Positions 26,306 through 35,367 of a DNA stretch of 64,000 nucleotides are shown one piece after another. How positions within the stretch are numbered: the first letter of the stretch is position 1; each line of letters begins with the position of its first letter. The notes beneath the pieces were generated by a model. The model saw only the letters and a program-made list of their open reading frames with translations. It did not search any database and had not been told where the DNA came from. Both the position numbers and the translations under genes were made by a program. Source of the stretch: Mitsuaria sp. GD03876 (lineage in GTDB: Bacteria > Pseudomonadota > Gammaproteobacteria > Burkholderiales > Burkholderiaceae_C). The DNA lies in NCBI RefSeq assembly GCF_029840635.1, contig NZ_JAOCCU010000031.1, forward strand, positions 1 through 64,000. Reading direction: 5' to 3'.

Positions 26306-26341
26306 AGAAAAACGCCCCGAGGCATGAACCGTCGGGGCGTT
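26306..26341 (-). terminator. Intrinsic terminator of the integrase gene
   Basis: On the minus strand a 10-bp stem (AACGCCCCGA with TCGGGGCGTT) is followed by a T run, 18 bp after the integrase stop. It separates integrase transcription from the AlpA-like operon. Confidence 0.85.
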
Positions 26342-26358
26342 GTCCGAGTTGCGCTCGC

Positions 26359-27717
26359 TCAAGCGACGCGCAGCGGCACGACGTTGTTGAGCACGCGATC
26401 CATGTAGTCAGCCCAACGCTGGCTCGCCGCAGCCCGCTCTTCGAGATAGGACGCCCGGGCGTAGGCACGTACGGTGCGCGATCCCTGCTGATGCGCGAGC
26501 TGGGCCTCAAGAGCTTCAGGACGTTCCTTGAGGGCCTCATCCGCCAGTGTGCGGAACGTCGCCCGGAGCCCGTGCGGCGTCACCTTGCCACGCAGACCCA
26601 TGGCCTTTAGGCTTTGGCAAAGGCTGCCCCTGCTGATGCCCTGCTGCACGCCTCTCCTGGCAGCGGGAAGCACAAACGGTGACCCGTGCACATTCGCCTC
26701 CCGCCGCGCTTTGATGATCTCTACCGCCTGCGCCGGCAGCGGCACAACGTGGGGCTGTCCCGATGCCTTCTCATGCTGCTTGCGCTTCATGTCGGCCGAC
26801 GGAATGACCCACACCGGGCCAGCGAAATCTAGCGACAGGCCGTAGCGGCTCCAGTCGAATTGACCACCCTCCAAGTCCAGGTCATCCCAGCGCATGCCAG
26901 CGACGTTCCCCGGGCGTTGAGCAAGCAATGCCCCGAGCATCAACGCGTCGCGGTGGGTCTCGATGTGATAGCTACGGATGGTTGCGAGAGCCTCGCGCAA
27001 ATCGCGTTCGGTCAACGGGGCCGGCCGATGCCTGCGCGGCGGCACAGCATTCATGTCGAGACGAAGGTCGTCCGCCGTGTTGCTCGTCACAACACCCCGT
27101 CGACGAGCCCAGGAGAACAGCTGATCCAAGAACCCGCACACGAACTCGCGCACGGACGGAGCCGCAACGCCATTGACGACGCTCACGAGCTCGGGATAGG
27201 TCACATCCCCAACGGGCTTCGCGCCGATGGAGGGGTTGACGTGCAAGCGAAAGCACCGCGTCCAGTTGTCGGCATGAGACTTCGACCATTGAACCTTGAA
27301 GCCCTTGGGCCGCTCGTCCTCTGGGAGCCAGCGCTCGGCCTTGAACTCGGCTTCCAGCGCTGCGACCGTCCCGGGCGCGGGCTTGCCGGCCTTGACGAGC
27401 GCGGCACGCTCCTGCTCGGCGCGCTGCGTCGCCTTGTTCTCATTCCGGCTCGTGGCCGGACAGTCGCCATTCGCGATCAGGCGTCGAGCATCGTCCGCAG
27501 CCTGGCGCGCTGCCGCGAGGGTCAGGTCGGGCCAGGTGCCCAAGATCAGCGTGTTGCGCTTGCCGGTGGCCGGGCTCTTGAAGTCGAAGCGCCAGGAGTG
27601 CAGCCGCGTCGGGAAGACGAGCTTCAGGTAGAGCCCCCGGCCGTCGGTGAGCTGCTTGGCGCCACCCTCGCGGGCGGCTTCGATCTGCTTGGCGGTGAGG
27701 GCGAGGGATTTCGTCAT
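26359..27717 (-). CDS. P4-type tyrosine integrase
   Basis: A 452-residue integrase from ATG 27717 (GGAG upstream). The N-terminal arm-binding DUF4102 domain reads LTAKQIEAAREGGAKQLTDGRGLYLKL; a SAM-like core-binding domain lies at about 150-260. The catalytic domain shows Arg in AQRPGNVAGMRWDDLDL, H-x-x-R in TPHGLRATFRT, His in LAHQQG, and the nucleophile Tyr in the C-terminal ARASYLEER segment. All catalytic residues are present, so it should be active. The att site it appears to use lies about 215 bp upstream in a host coding gene rather than a tRNA. Confidence 0.93.
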   Translation of the reverse strand: MTKSLALTAKQIEAAREGGAKQLTDGRGLYLKLVFPTRLHSWRFDFKSPATGKRNTLILGTWPDLTLAAARQAADDARRLIANGDCPATSRNENKATQRAEQERAALVKAGKPAPGTVAALEAEFKAERWLPEDERPKGFKVQWSKSHADNWTRCFRLHVNPSIGAKPVGDVTYPELVSVVNGVAAPSVREFVCGFLDQLFSWARRRGVVTSNTADDLRLDMNAVPPRRHRPAPLTERDLREALATIRSYHIETHRDALMLGALLAQRPGNVAGMRWDDLDLEGGQFDWSRYGLSLDFAGPVWVIPSADMKRKQHEKASGQPHVVPLPAQAVEIIKARREANVHGSPFVLPAARRGVQQGISRGSLCQSLKAMGLRGKVTPHGLRATFRTLADEALKERPEALEAQLAHQQGSRTVRAYARASYLEERAAASQRWADYMDRVLNNVVPLRVA

Positions 27718-27780
27718 GTCGGCTCCGTTGAGGTCATGGGCGGAGCCGCCTGTGCGACCCACTGTAAAACCCACTGGAAG

Positions 27781-27840
27781 TTGTGCTGTCCTTGCTTGTC
27801 CTCGCGTGTCCTCTCATGACCTCCGATGACCCGCCATGAT
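27781..27840. repeat. Six 10-bp-phased repeats between integrase gene and attR
   Basis: Six successive 10-bp units end in TGTC, TGTC, TGTC, TGAC, TGAC and TGAT, the first five followed by CT or CC. A seventh ATGACCT occurs at 27890. One unit per helical turn would put all sites on one DNA face, as expected for integrase arm-type sites or AlpA-like excisionase sites. Confidence 0.6.
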
Positions 27841-27898
27841 CGAGCAGAACACCGATGAACACTGGAGAAACTCGCGACAGTGTCCGCAAATGACCTAA

Positions 27899-29755
27899 GC
27901 TGTCAACGTCGAATCTCCCCTACCTGACCTTCCGCTGTACAAGGTCCGTTTCCAGATCGACATCGACCCCTACCTCGAGGCCAGCGACAAGCACGACCCG
28001 ACGCGCGGCAACGGCGCGCCGATCCTGGGCCGGCCGCCGGCCAAGAGCCTGGTGTTCTCGCAGGCGATCAATGGCGCCGACGTCTACCTGAACGACGTCT
28101 GGCTGGACGGATTCGCGCAGTCCCGGCAGGACGCCCGCTTCATGTGGTTCCGCCCGCTGGTGGCCGAGCTGCCGCCGCGGCTGCTGCGCCGGGACGGCCC
28201 CAACATCGTCACCGTCGAGATCACCAGCTGGGAGCCGTACTTCACGATCGCGCCGATCCACATCGGTCCGTCGCAGGAGGCGTCCTATGTCGCGGAGTCG
28301 ATCGACTTCCTGGCCCGCACGCTGGCGAACGCCTCACGCGGCTTCTGCCTGCTGGCGGGCGTGTTCATGGTGGGCGTCTGGCTCGCCAACCGGCGCGACC
28401 CGGTCTATGGCCTGCTCGGCGCCGCCGCGCTCACCTGGGCGGCGGTCTACACGCTGTCGCTGTGGATCTACATGCCCGCGCACTGGCGCCCGCTGTGGCT
28501 CTGGGCCTTCTACCTCTGCGCCGGCGGGCTCAACGTGCTGCTGGTGCAGTTCATCCTGCGCTACGTCGACCGCCCGCTGAGCCGGCGCGCGCTCGGCACG
28601 CTGGTGGCGATCTCCGCGGTCGCGGCGACGGTCTGGCCCTTCCTGGGCGCGGTCGTCGAACTCAACCTCGACATGTTCTGGATCTGGGTGCTGATGCCGT
28701 TCCAGGCCTGGGCGGTCGCGCAACTGGCCCGACACGCGTGGCGTACCCGCAGCACCGACGCGATGCTGCTGCTGGTCGTGGTCGTGCTGGCGGGTGCGCT
28801 GATCCTGCACGACTACAACGTGCTGATGCAGCTGGTCCGATGGCGCGTCGATCCCGACGACTGGAACCTCGTGCGGCTGCTCACCGCGCCGATCTACCTG
28901 ACCCACCTGGCGCTGCCGCCGCTGCTGATCGTGATGGCGCGCGTCCACCTGTCCAAGTACCGGCAGAGCCTGGAGCACGTGCGCCAGGCCAACCACATCC
29001 TGGCCGAGTCGCTGCGCCGCCGGGAGATGGAGCTGGCGGTGAGCTACTCGCGCCAGAGCGACCTGGAGCGCCGCGAGGCCGCGCAGGACGAGCGCGAACG
29101 CATCTACAGCGAGCTGCATGACGGCATCGGCTCGCGCCTGGTGACGACGATCTTCAGCGTGCGCGAAGGCCGGCTCGACCGGCAGCAGCTCGAGCGCGGC
29201 CTGCTCGACGTGCTGCAGGGCGTGCGCGACGTCATCAGCGAGACCGACACCACCGAGCATCGCGAGATCCAGGACATCCTGTTCGACTACTGCCTCAACC
29301 TCGATTCGCTGCTGAGCGCGCCGGACTTCCAGATCGAGTACGAGATCGAGAACGGCCGCGAGTGCGTGCTGCTGGGGGAGCTGTCGAAGGACGTGATGCG
29401 CGTCGTCGAGGAGAGCGTGGCCAACACGCTCAAGTACGCGCAGTCCACGCGGCTGTCGATCGCCTTGCGCCAGGACGACGCCTGCCTGACGCTGACCGTC
29501 GAGGACAACGGCGATGCCGCGGCGGGGGCGTCCTCGGCGGTGCGGCCGGCGTTCGGCGCGTCGACCGGCCACGGCCTGGCCAACATGAAGGAGCGGGCGC
29601 GCCGCATGGGCGGCGACTATCGCTTCGAGCGCGGCCCCGCGGGCGCTCGCACGACGCTGACCCTGCCGTTGGCGGCGTTGCCGCCCGGCCCGGACCGCAG
29701 CCGTCCGGATACCCCTTCCGACGCTCCGGATTTCACGCGACATTCGCTTTCATAA
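27899..29755 (+). pseudogene. 3' fragment of the 7TM sensor kinase gene
   Basis: From the att repeat (27933) the kinase frame runs LYKVRFQIDIDPYLEASD, a jelly-roll sensor domain (YLNDVWLDGF, WFRPLVAELPPRLL), seven membrane segments (about 28330-28960), a coiled linker and a kinase of the NarL-partner type: H-box ERIYSELHDGIGSRLV and HATPase with VEESVANTLKYAQ, VEDNGDA and GHGLANMKERARRMGG. No ATG precedes the domain; the first in-frame ATG is at 28142 (28052 is an alternative start codon), inside the sensor. Element insertion has removed the N-terminal anchor, although an internally started 7TM kinase might still be made. The likely partner regulator is at 35368. Confidence 0.8.
27933..27946. 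other. attR-like junction of the integrated element
   Basis: CGCTGTACAAGGTC, matching the left junction except for one base. The kinase frame resumes here. Confidence 0.75.
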
Positions 29756-29891
29756 ACTCCTCAAGATATTCCATCACCCGCGTGCGGCGGGATATGACGG
29801 GTTTCGGGGAGCGGGCCAGCGGAAAGCGGCGCCGCACATATTGACGGCGGCGTCCTCCATATTCCCCGGATTCAGTCGGCGGATCACTTTC

Positions 29892-30248
29892 TCAATGGGC
29901 GCCGCCCAGCGCGTGCCGTTCGCCCGCGTGAACGTCACAGGCCGACGCGCAGGCCCGGCAGGCTTGCGCGCAACGCTTGCAATGGGCGTGCGAATGCTTG
30001 TCGCATTCATCGGCGCAGGCGCGGCACACATGGGCGCACAGGGCGCAGAAGTCGCCATGGTGGTCGGATTCCCGGGACAGCACGCCGAGGGTAGCTTCGC
30101 AGATCGCGGCGCAATCGAGATCCAGCAACGCGCACGCCTCGAGCAGGCGATCGCCCGAGCGGATGCAGGCATTGGCGCACTGACGCGCCGCGATCAGGGC
30201 GTCGGCGCAGGCTCTCATGCAGGGTTCGAGGTCTTCGGTGGGGGTCAT
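29892..30248 (-). CDS. Cys-rich four-helix copper-storage-like (DUF326/Csp) protein
   Basis: A 118-residue protein with about 16 cysteines spaced along predicted helices: CMRACADALIAARQCANACI, LLDLDCAAICEA, DFCALCAHVCRACADECDKH and CKRCAQACRACASACDVH. This is the pattern of Csp-type cytosolic copper-storage proteins, whose bundle core is lined with Cys that bind Cu(I). No signal peptide follows the ATG at 30248, so it is probably cytosolic. The ribosome site is weak, and an ATG further up at 30305 is possible. It stands alone and opposite to its neighbours. Confidence 0.82.
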   Translation of the reverse strand: MTPTEDLEPCMRACADALIAARQCANACIRSGDRLLEACALLDLDCAAICEATLGVLSRESDHHGDFCALCAHVCRACADECDKHSHAHCKRCAQACRACASACDVHAGERHALGGAH

Positions 30249-30367
30249 GGCGATGTCCGATGAGGGTGGCGAGGCCCTTCTCCCGGCAACCGACATGCCC
30301 CTCACAGGCGTCCCGTTCGCGCGGCCCCTCTCGCGCGAAACCGATCGATCGCCATCACTGACATATC

Positions 30368-30428
30368 TTTGCTAGTGGTTTTACGTGATTCAACCATCAT
30401 TGGCAGTCGATACGGAACTGCTAGCAAA
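30368..30428. promoter_or_regulatory. Spaced inverted repeat upstream of the type I secretion operon
   Basis: TTTGCTAG at 30368-30375 and CTAGCAAA at 30421-30428 form a perfect 8-bp inverted pair with a 45-bp spacer, within an AT-rich patch 76-136 bp before the TolC-like start. It could bind two dimers of a regulator, perhaps the NarL-type regulator at the operon's end. Confidence 0.45.
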
Positions 30429-30503
30429 TGAATGCTATTGGCGACGAAGGAGACCCGAAACGAAACTGGACACCGAAGCGAGACCACCCCCAGGGAGTTT
30501 CCC

Positions 30504-31847
30504 GTGTCCATCCGTCCCCATATCCATTTCCTCCGCTCCGCGAATATCAATATCTCCCTCCCCGGACGATATTCATTCGCCGCCCTGGCGGCAGCCGCGC
30601 TGCCCTGCCTGGCGTCGCCACACGTCGCGGCGAGCGAGCCGACGCCCCACCCGGTCATGCGGGCCTCGGCCGCTGACGACACCGGCCCAGCTGCCTCCTG
30701 GGGCGCGGCGATGGACGAATTCCTGTCCACCGCGCTGATCGACGATCCCTCCATCGAACGCGCCCGCGCCGCGATCGCCGCGGCGCAGGACGGCATCACC
30801 GCGGCGAAATGGCAATTCGGTCCCACGCCGAGCTTCTCGCGCGAGCTGGCCACCGGATCGAGCCGCTACGTCAATGTCCTGCGCATCCAGCAGCCGCTGT
30901 ACACGGGCGGCCTGCTGAGCGCCAACCTCAGCGGCGCCCGCACCGCGCTGCAGGGCAGCCAGCAGGAACTCCTCGCCGCGCAATTGCAGTTGAAACTCAA
31001 GATCGTCCAGAGCTGGGCCGACTGGGTCAAGGTGCAAGGCCGCATCGACAGCCTGGACCTGCTCTGCGACGTCCACGAGCGGCTGCTGGACATGATCCGC
31101 CGTCGCAACCTGGCGGGCGTCGCGACGAACACGGATGCCGCGCTCGCGGCATCCCGCTTGAGCGCGGTGCAGGCCGAACTCGCCCAGGCGCGACTCGAGG
31201 AAGGCCTGCAACGCGACCGCCTCGGCCGTCTCGCCCGCCGGCCTGTCGACGCGCCGCTGCGCACGGCGCTCGACGGCGACCTTCCCGCGCCGCCGTCGCT
31301 GCACAAGGTCCTGGACCGCATCCAGCTGTCGCCGGAAATGGCCCTGGCTCGCGCCAATGTCGATCTCGCGCGCAACGAGCTGGCCAAGGCCAAGGCCGCG
31401 TTGATGCCGACCCTCAGCCTCCGGCTCGACCACCAGAGCGGCGCGTACAGCGACCAGCGCGTCGGGCTGGTCTTCCAGGCCAGCCTGCAAGGCGGTTTCG
31501 CGGGCCTCGCCGGCGTCAACGCGGCGCGTTCGCGGATCGCCGCGGCCGAGGCCGCCGTCGCCGCGACCGAGCAGGACCAGCTCGGGAACTACCAACTGGA
31601 GTACACGCGCTATGCCGCCGCGGCGACGTCGCTGCGCAATGCGGCGCGCACGGCGGCCACCAGCGAAGACGTGCTGGCCTCCTACCGGCGCCAGTTCGAC
31701 GCCGGCAAGCGCGCCTGGCTCGACCTGCTGAACATGGTGCGCGAGACCCATGCCACGCGCCAGATGGCACGCGACGCCGCGATCGACGAGCGGGCCGGCC
31801 TGTATCGGCTGGACCTGCTGCTTGGCGGCGGACCGGATCGGGACTGA
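30504..31847 (+). CDS. TolC-family outer membrane channel of a type I secretion system
   Basis: A 447-residue protein. A GTG at 30504 with AGGGAG 6 bases upstream begins a long signal region cleaved near SPHVAASEP. Two outer-membrane efflux (OEP) repeats follow, with long coiled helices (QELLAAQLQLKLKIVQSWADW; RNLAGVATNTDAALAASRL; YRRQFDAGKRAWLDLLNMVRE) and beta-strand segments such as YVNVLRIQQPLYTGGLL. The closest functional class is LapE-like channels that export large adhesins or RTX proteins. The ABC gene follows after 56 bp. Confidence 0.85.
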   Translation: MSIRPHIHFLRSANINISLPGRYSFAALAAAALPCLASPHVAASEPTPHPVMRASAADDTGPAASWGAAMDEFLSTALIDDPSIERARAAIAAAQDGITAAKWQFGPTPSFSRELATGSSRYVNVLRIQQPLYTGGLLSANLSGARTALQGSQQELLAAQLQLKLKIVQSWADWVKVQGRIDSLDLLCDVHERLLDMIRRRNLAGVATNTDAALAASRLSAVQAELAQARLEEGLQRDRLGRLARRPVDAPLRTALDGDLPAPPSLHKVLDRIQLSPEMALARANVDLARNELAKAKAALMPTLSLRLDHQSGAYSDQRVGLVFQASLQGGFAGLAGVNAARSRIAAAEAAVAATEQDQLGNYQLEYTRYAAAATSLRNAARTAATSEDVLASYRRQFDAGKRAWLDLLNMVRETHATRQMARDAAIDERAGLYRLDLLLGGGPDRD

Positions 31848-31903
31848 TCCCTCGCCGCCGCCGGGCTTCGCGCACGAACACCACTCGCTTCAGAAGGGCT
31901 GTC

Positions 31904-34063
31904 ATGACCTGGAATCCATTCAAATCCCGCCCGCCGGGCGACACCGCATCCGCGCCGGAGGCGCTCGCCAACGCATTGAGCCACTGGATGCGCCTGAAGG
32001 GCCGTCCCACGCCGCCCGCGCTGGTGCGCCAGCGCCTGGCCGCGATGCCGGCCGAGGGAGACACCCTCGACGCGGCCCGCCATCTGGCGGCCACCATCGA
32101 CGAACGGGTCCGCCTCGTCACCCTCCCGGGCCCCCAGCTCGCCGCGCTGCCGCTGCTGTGCCGGCATGACGAGCATGGCTGGCAGGTCGTCACCGCCCGA
32201 ACCGCGGAAGGCCTGTGGTCCTGCATCGGCGCGGACCAGGTCCGGCGCGACCTCGTGCTCGACCGCGTGCCCTGCTTGCACGCCGTCGCCTCCGACGAAC
32301 AGGCCGAAGCGGGGATCTGGCGCAGCGCCCACCAGATGATGCTGTCGCAGGTGCGCCGGCAGTGGCCGATCTTCGTCGAAGCCGCCGGCCTGTCCCTCGT
32401 CCTCGCGCTGATCGGCATCTCGATCTCGTTCTTCTCGATGCAGGTCTACGACCGCGTGATCCCGAACCAGGGGCATCAGACCCTGTGGGTCCTGACCATT
32501 GGCGTCGCGCTGGCGGTGCTGATCGAGTTCCTGCTGAAGGTGGCCCGCGCGTCCTTGCTCGAACCCCGGCTCAAGCTGCTCGACGTGGGCATCTCGAAGG
32601 CGCTCATGGCTCGCCTCAACGCCATCCGGATGGATCAACGCCCGGGCTCGGTCGGGACGCTGGCATCACAGGTGCAGAGCTTCGAATCGATCCGGGGCAT
32701 CCTGTCGGCCAGCACCCTGTTCCTGTTGTTCGACATGCCGATGGCGCTGATCTTCGCGGTCGTGATCGGGATGATCGGCGGCATCTGGATGGCGCTGCCC
32801 GCCGTCGTGCTGTTCGGCGTGACCGTGTCGATCGGCCTGCTCCGGGCTCGAAGGATCGCGCGATTGACGGCGAGCAACCAGACCGGCGCGAACGCCAAGA
32901 CGGGCCTGCTGGTCGAGACCATCGAGGGCACGGAGAGCATCAAGGGCCTGGGCGCCGGCTGGCGCTTCGAGTCGCGCTGGTCGGGACTGTGCGAAGTCAA
33001 CGCGGCGCAAGGACTGTCCCTCAAGCACGAGAGCGACACCACGTCCTACATCGCGGCCGCGTTACAGCAGGCCAGCTACATCTCGTTGATCTGCGTCGGC
33101 GCGGTCCTGGCCATCGACGGGCAACTGACGCAGGGCGCGATCATCGCCTGCTCGATCCTGTCGGGACGCGTCCTGTCGCCGCTGGCTTCGATTCCTCCCC
33201 TGCTCGTCCAACTCGGCAGCGCCCGGGCGTCGATGAAGGCGCTGGACGCCATCTTCAAGCTGCAGGTGGACAACGATGGCCTCGAGCGCCCCATCGTCCC
33301 CGAATCCCTGCGCGGCGAGCTGCGCTTCGAGGACGTGGAGTTCGCCTACCCCGGCCAGAAGGAGCCGTTGCGCATCGGCCATCTCCGCATCGCGCCGGGA
33401 GAAAAGGTCGCCGTGCTGGGCACGATCGGCGCGGGCAAGACCACGCTGCTGTCCCTCGCCTGTGGCCTGTCCAAGCCGACGCGCGGCACGGTGTTCCTGG
33501 ACGGCGTCGACCAGCAGCAGATCCACGCCGGCTGGCGCTCGACGCAGATGGCCTACTGCCCTCAGCATGCGTGGCTCTTTGCCGGCACGCTGCGCGACAA
33601 CCTGCTGTTCGGCCTGCCTGACGTCAGCGACGACCAACTGATCGCGACCTGCCAGCAGACCGGCCTGTGGCCGATCGTCGCGCAGCATCCGTCGGGGCTG
33701 GATCGCAAGCTGTCCGAGGGCGGGCGCGGCCTGTCCGGCGGGCAACGCCAACTGGTCGCGCTGACGCGCCTGGTCCTCGCCGACCGCGCGGTCTGGCTGC
33801 TCGACGAACCCACCTCCGGCATGGACGACGGCCTCGAACAGGCGACCGTCCATCTGATGAAGCAGCTGCTCAAGCCCCAGGCGACGCTGCTGCTGGTCAC
33901 GCATCGCCTGTCAATGCTTGCGCTGGTCGAGCGGGTGATCGTCCTGTCGCCGCAGGGCGTCCTGCTCGACGGACCACGCGACGCCGTGCTGGCCAAGCTG
34001 CAGGGCCGGCCCGCGCCGGCGCGCGCCGCCCAGCCCGTCGAACCGGCCGAGGCGGCGACCTGA
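31904..34063 (+). CDS. Type I secretion ABC permease/ATPase
   Basis: A 719-residue exporter. An N-terminal C39-like domain (about 15-145) lacks an obvious catalytic Cys, as in HlyB/LapB proteins that only bind substrate. Six membrane segments lie at about 160-450 (SLVLALIGISISFFSMQVYD, LTIGVALAVLIEFLLK). The nucleotide-binding domain has Walker A LGTIGAGKTT (Thr-Ile instead of the usual Pro/Arg-Ser), signature GRGLSGGQRQLVALTRLVL and Walker B VWLLDEPTSGMD with H-loop VTHRLSM. It is the energising unit of the T1SS with the genes on either side. Confidence 0.92.
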   Translation: MTWNPFKSRPPGDTASAPEALANALSHWMRLKGRPTPPALVRQRLAAMPAEGDTLDAARHLAATIDERVRLVTLPGPQLAALPLLCRHDEHGWQVVTARTAEGLWSCIGADQVRRDLVLDRVPCLHAVASDEQAEAGIWRSAHQMMLSQVRRQWPIFVEAAGLSLVLALIGISISFFSMQVYDRVIPNQGHQTLWVLTIGVALAVLIEFLLKVARASLLEPRLKLLDVGISKALMARLNAIRMDQRPGSVGTLASQVQSFESIRGILSASTLFLLFDMPMALIFAVVIGMIGGIWMALPAVVLFGVTVSIGLLRARRIARLTASNQTGANAKTGLLVETIEGTESIKGLGAGWRFESRWSGLCEVNAAQGLSLKHESDTTSYIAAALQQASYISLICVGAVLAIDGQLTQGAIIACSILSGRVLSPLASIPPLLVQLGSARASMKALDAIFKLQVDNDGLERPIVPESLRGELRFEDVEFAYPGQKEPLRIGHLRIAPGEKVAVLGTIGAGKTTLLSLACGLSKPTRGTVFLDGVDQQQIHAGWRSTQMAYCPQHAWLFAGTLRDNLLFGLPDVSDDQLIATCQQTGLWPIVAQHPSGLDRKLSEGGRGLSGGQRQLVALTRLVLADRAVWLLDEPTSGMDDGLEQATVHLMKQLLKPQATLLLVTHRLSMLALVERVIVLSPQGVLLDGPRDAVLAKLQGRPAPARAAQPVEPAEAAT

Positions 34064-34106
34064 AGCCCGCCGCCGCGCCACGACTCTCACAACATCGGGG
34101 AATCAA

Positions 34107-35261
34107 ATGAACAACTCTCGTGCGTCGCATGACAGCCAGTCACGGGTCCGTTGGACCGTCATCGCCACGGTGGCGGCCTTGGGCGCAGGACTCTGGTGGG
34201 CCGCTCAGGCCGAACTCGAACAGGTCACCCGCGCCGGCGGCAAGGTCATGTCCCTGTCCCGCACCCAAGTGATCCAGGCGCCCGATGGCGGCGTCGTGGA
34301 GACACTCTTCGTGCACGAGGGGGACGCGGTCCGCAAGGGCGACCTGCTGGTGCAGTTCGACAGCACCAAGGCCAGCTCGGCGCTGGCGGACTCCAGCGAG
34401 AAGAACGCGGCGCTGAACGCGTCGCTCGCCCGGTTGCGCGCGGAGACGCTCGGCACGCCCTACAGCCCCGCCGGCGCCGGCCCGTTCAACGACCTGCAAC
34501 GCAAGCTCTACGAACGCCGCCGCACCGCGCTCCAGGAAGAACTGGCGGTGCTGTCCAAGTCCGCCGAACTGGCCAGGCGCGAGGTTGAGCTCAACGAACC
34601 GCTGCACAAGGCCGGAGACATCAGCGCCGCCGAGTTCCTTCGGCTGCAGCGCGCGGCGAACGAGGCGGCCGGCCAGGTCACGTCCCGGCGCAACAAGTTC
34701 CTCCAGGACGCGCAGGCCGAGCTCACCAAGACCGAAGAGGACCTGGCCAGCGTCCAGCAGATGCTGAACGATCGCCGCGGCAACCTGGAGCACACCCAGC
34801 TGCGAGCGCCGGTCGACGGCATCGTCAACCTGATCACGTTGACGACGGTCGGCGCGGTGTTGCGCCCCGGCGACGAGATCATGCAACTGCTGCCCACCGG
34901 GGAGGATCTCATCATCGAGGCGCGCCTGCGGGCCGCCGACATCGGCTTCGTCCGTCCGGGCATGCTGGCGACGATCAAGCTCGATGCGTTCGACTACAGT
35001 ATCTACGGCGCCCTCGACGGCAAGGTCACCTACGTCAGCCCAGACGCATTGACCGAACGGACACCGCAGGGAGAGCAGCCGTACTACCGCACACATATCC
35101 ATATCAATGGAAAGCGCTTCAAGGGGGAGAAGGCGGATCGGATCGTCATCCAGCCCGGCATGACCGCCACGGCCGAGATCATCTCTGGCCGACACACGGT
35201 GCTCGACTACCTGCTCAAGCCGGTCAAGAAGACCTTCTCGGAATCGCTCGTCGAGCGCTGA
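34107..35261 (+). CDS. HlyD-type membrane fusion protein
   Basis: A 384-residue adaptor. One N-terminal membrane segment (WTVIATVAALGAGLWWAAQ), a biotinyl-lipoyl-like half (TQVIQAPDGGVVETLFVHEGDAV), a long coiled-coil hairpin (about 95-235) and the second half with LEHTQLRAPVDGIVNLITLTTVG. The C-terminal beta domain ends IVIQPGMTATAEIISG and then KTVLDYLLKPV-like sequence, typical of LapC/HlyD. It joins the ABC protein to the TolC-like channel. 43 bp separate it from the ABC gene. Confidence 0.92.
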   Translation: MNNSRASHDSQSRVRWTVIATVAALGAGLWWAAQAELEQVTRAGGKVMSLSRTQVIQAPDGGVVETLFVHEGDAVRKGDLLVQFDSTKASSALADSSEKNAALNASLARLRAETLGTPYSPAGAGPFNDLQRKLYERRRTALQEELAVLSKSAELARREVELNEPLHKAGDISAAEFLRLQRAANEAAGQVTSRRNKFLQDAQAELTKTEEDLASVQQMLNDRRGNLEHTQLRAPVDGIVNLITLTTVGAVLRPGDEIMQLLPTGEDLIIEARLRAADIGFVRPGMLATIKLDAFDYSIYGALDGKVTYVSPDALTERTPQGEQPYYRTHIHINGKRFKGEKADRIVIQPGMTATAEIISGRHTVLDYLLKPVKKTFSESLVER

Positions 35262-35367
35262 GGCCCTGCCTGGCCGCACGACACTTGAGCCATCGCCACT
35301 CACTTCGCGCCATCCCATTTCCTTCGATCGTCATCGACAACAACTTGGAACTTCAGGGGCACATCAC

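Larger units (their letters stand above)
15113..27946. mobile_element. 12.8-kb integrated phage-like element inside a sensor kinase gene
   Basis: The element is bounded by imperfect 14-bp att-like repeats. A tyrosine integrase lies at the right end, all genes are on the minus strand, and GC is lower than the flanks. From right to left: integrase, AlpA-like protein, small protein, RepA-like helicase, membrane/coiled-coil protein, DUF5681 protein, a run of virion- or ejection-like proteins, and two AT-richer unknown genes. No terminase large subunit, portal, capsid, tail or lysis gene was recognised. It is therefore either a decayed prophage or a satellite that uses another phage's capsid. Integration is in a coding gene, not a tRNA. 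Confidence 0.85.

Noticed and set aside
27718-27946. tRNA gene as integration target
   Set aside because: No tRNA-like cloverleaf at either junction; the flanks are parts of one protein-coding frame.
28334-29743. 469-residue minus-strand frame opposite the kinase fragment
   Set aside because: Antisense shadow; the plus strand encodes clear TM helices and kinase motifs.
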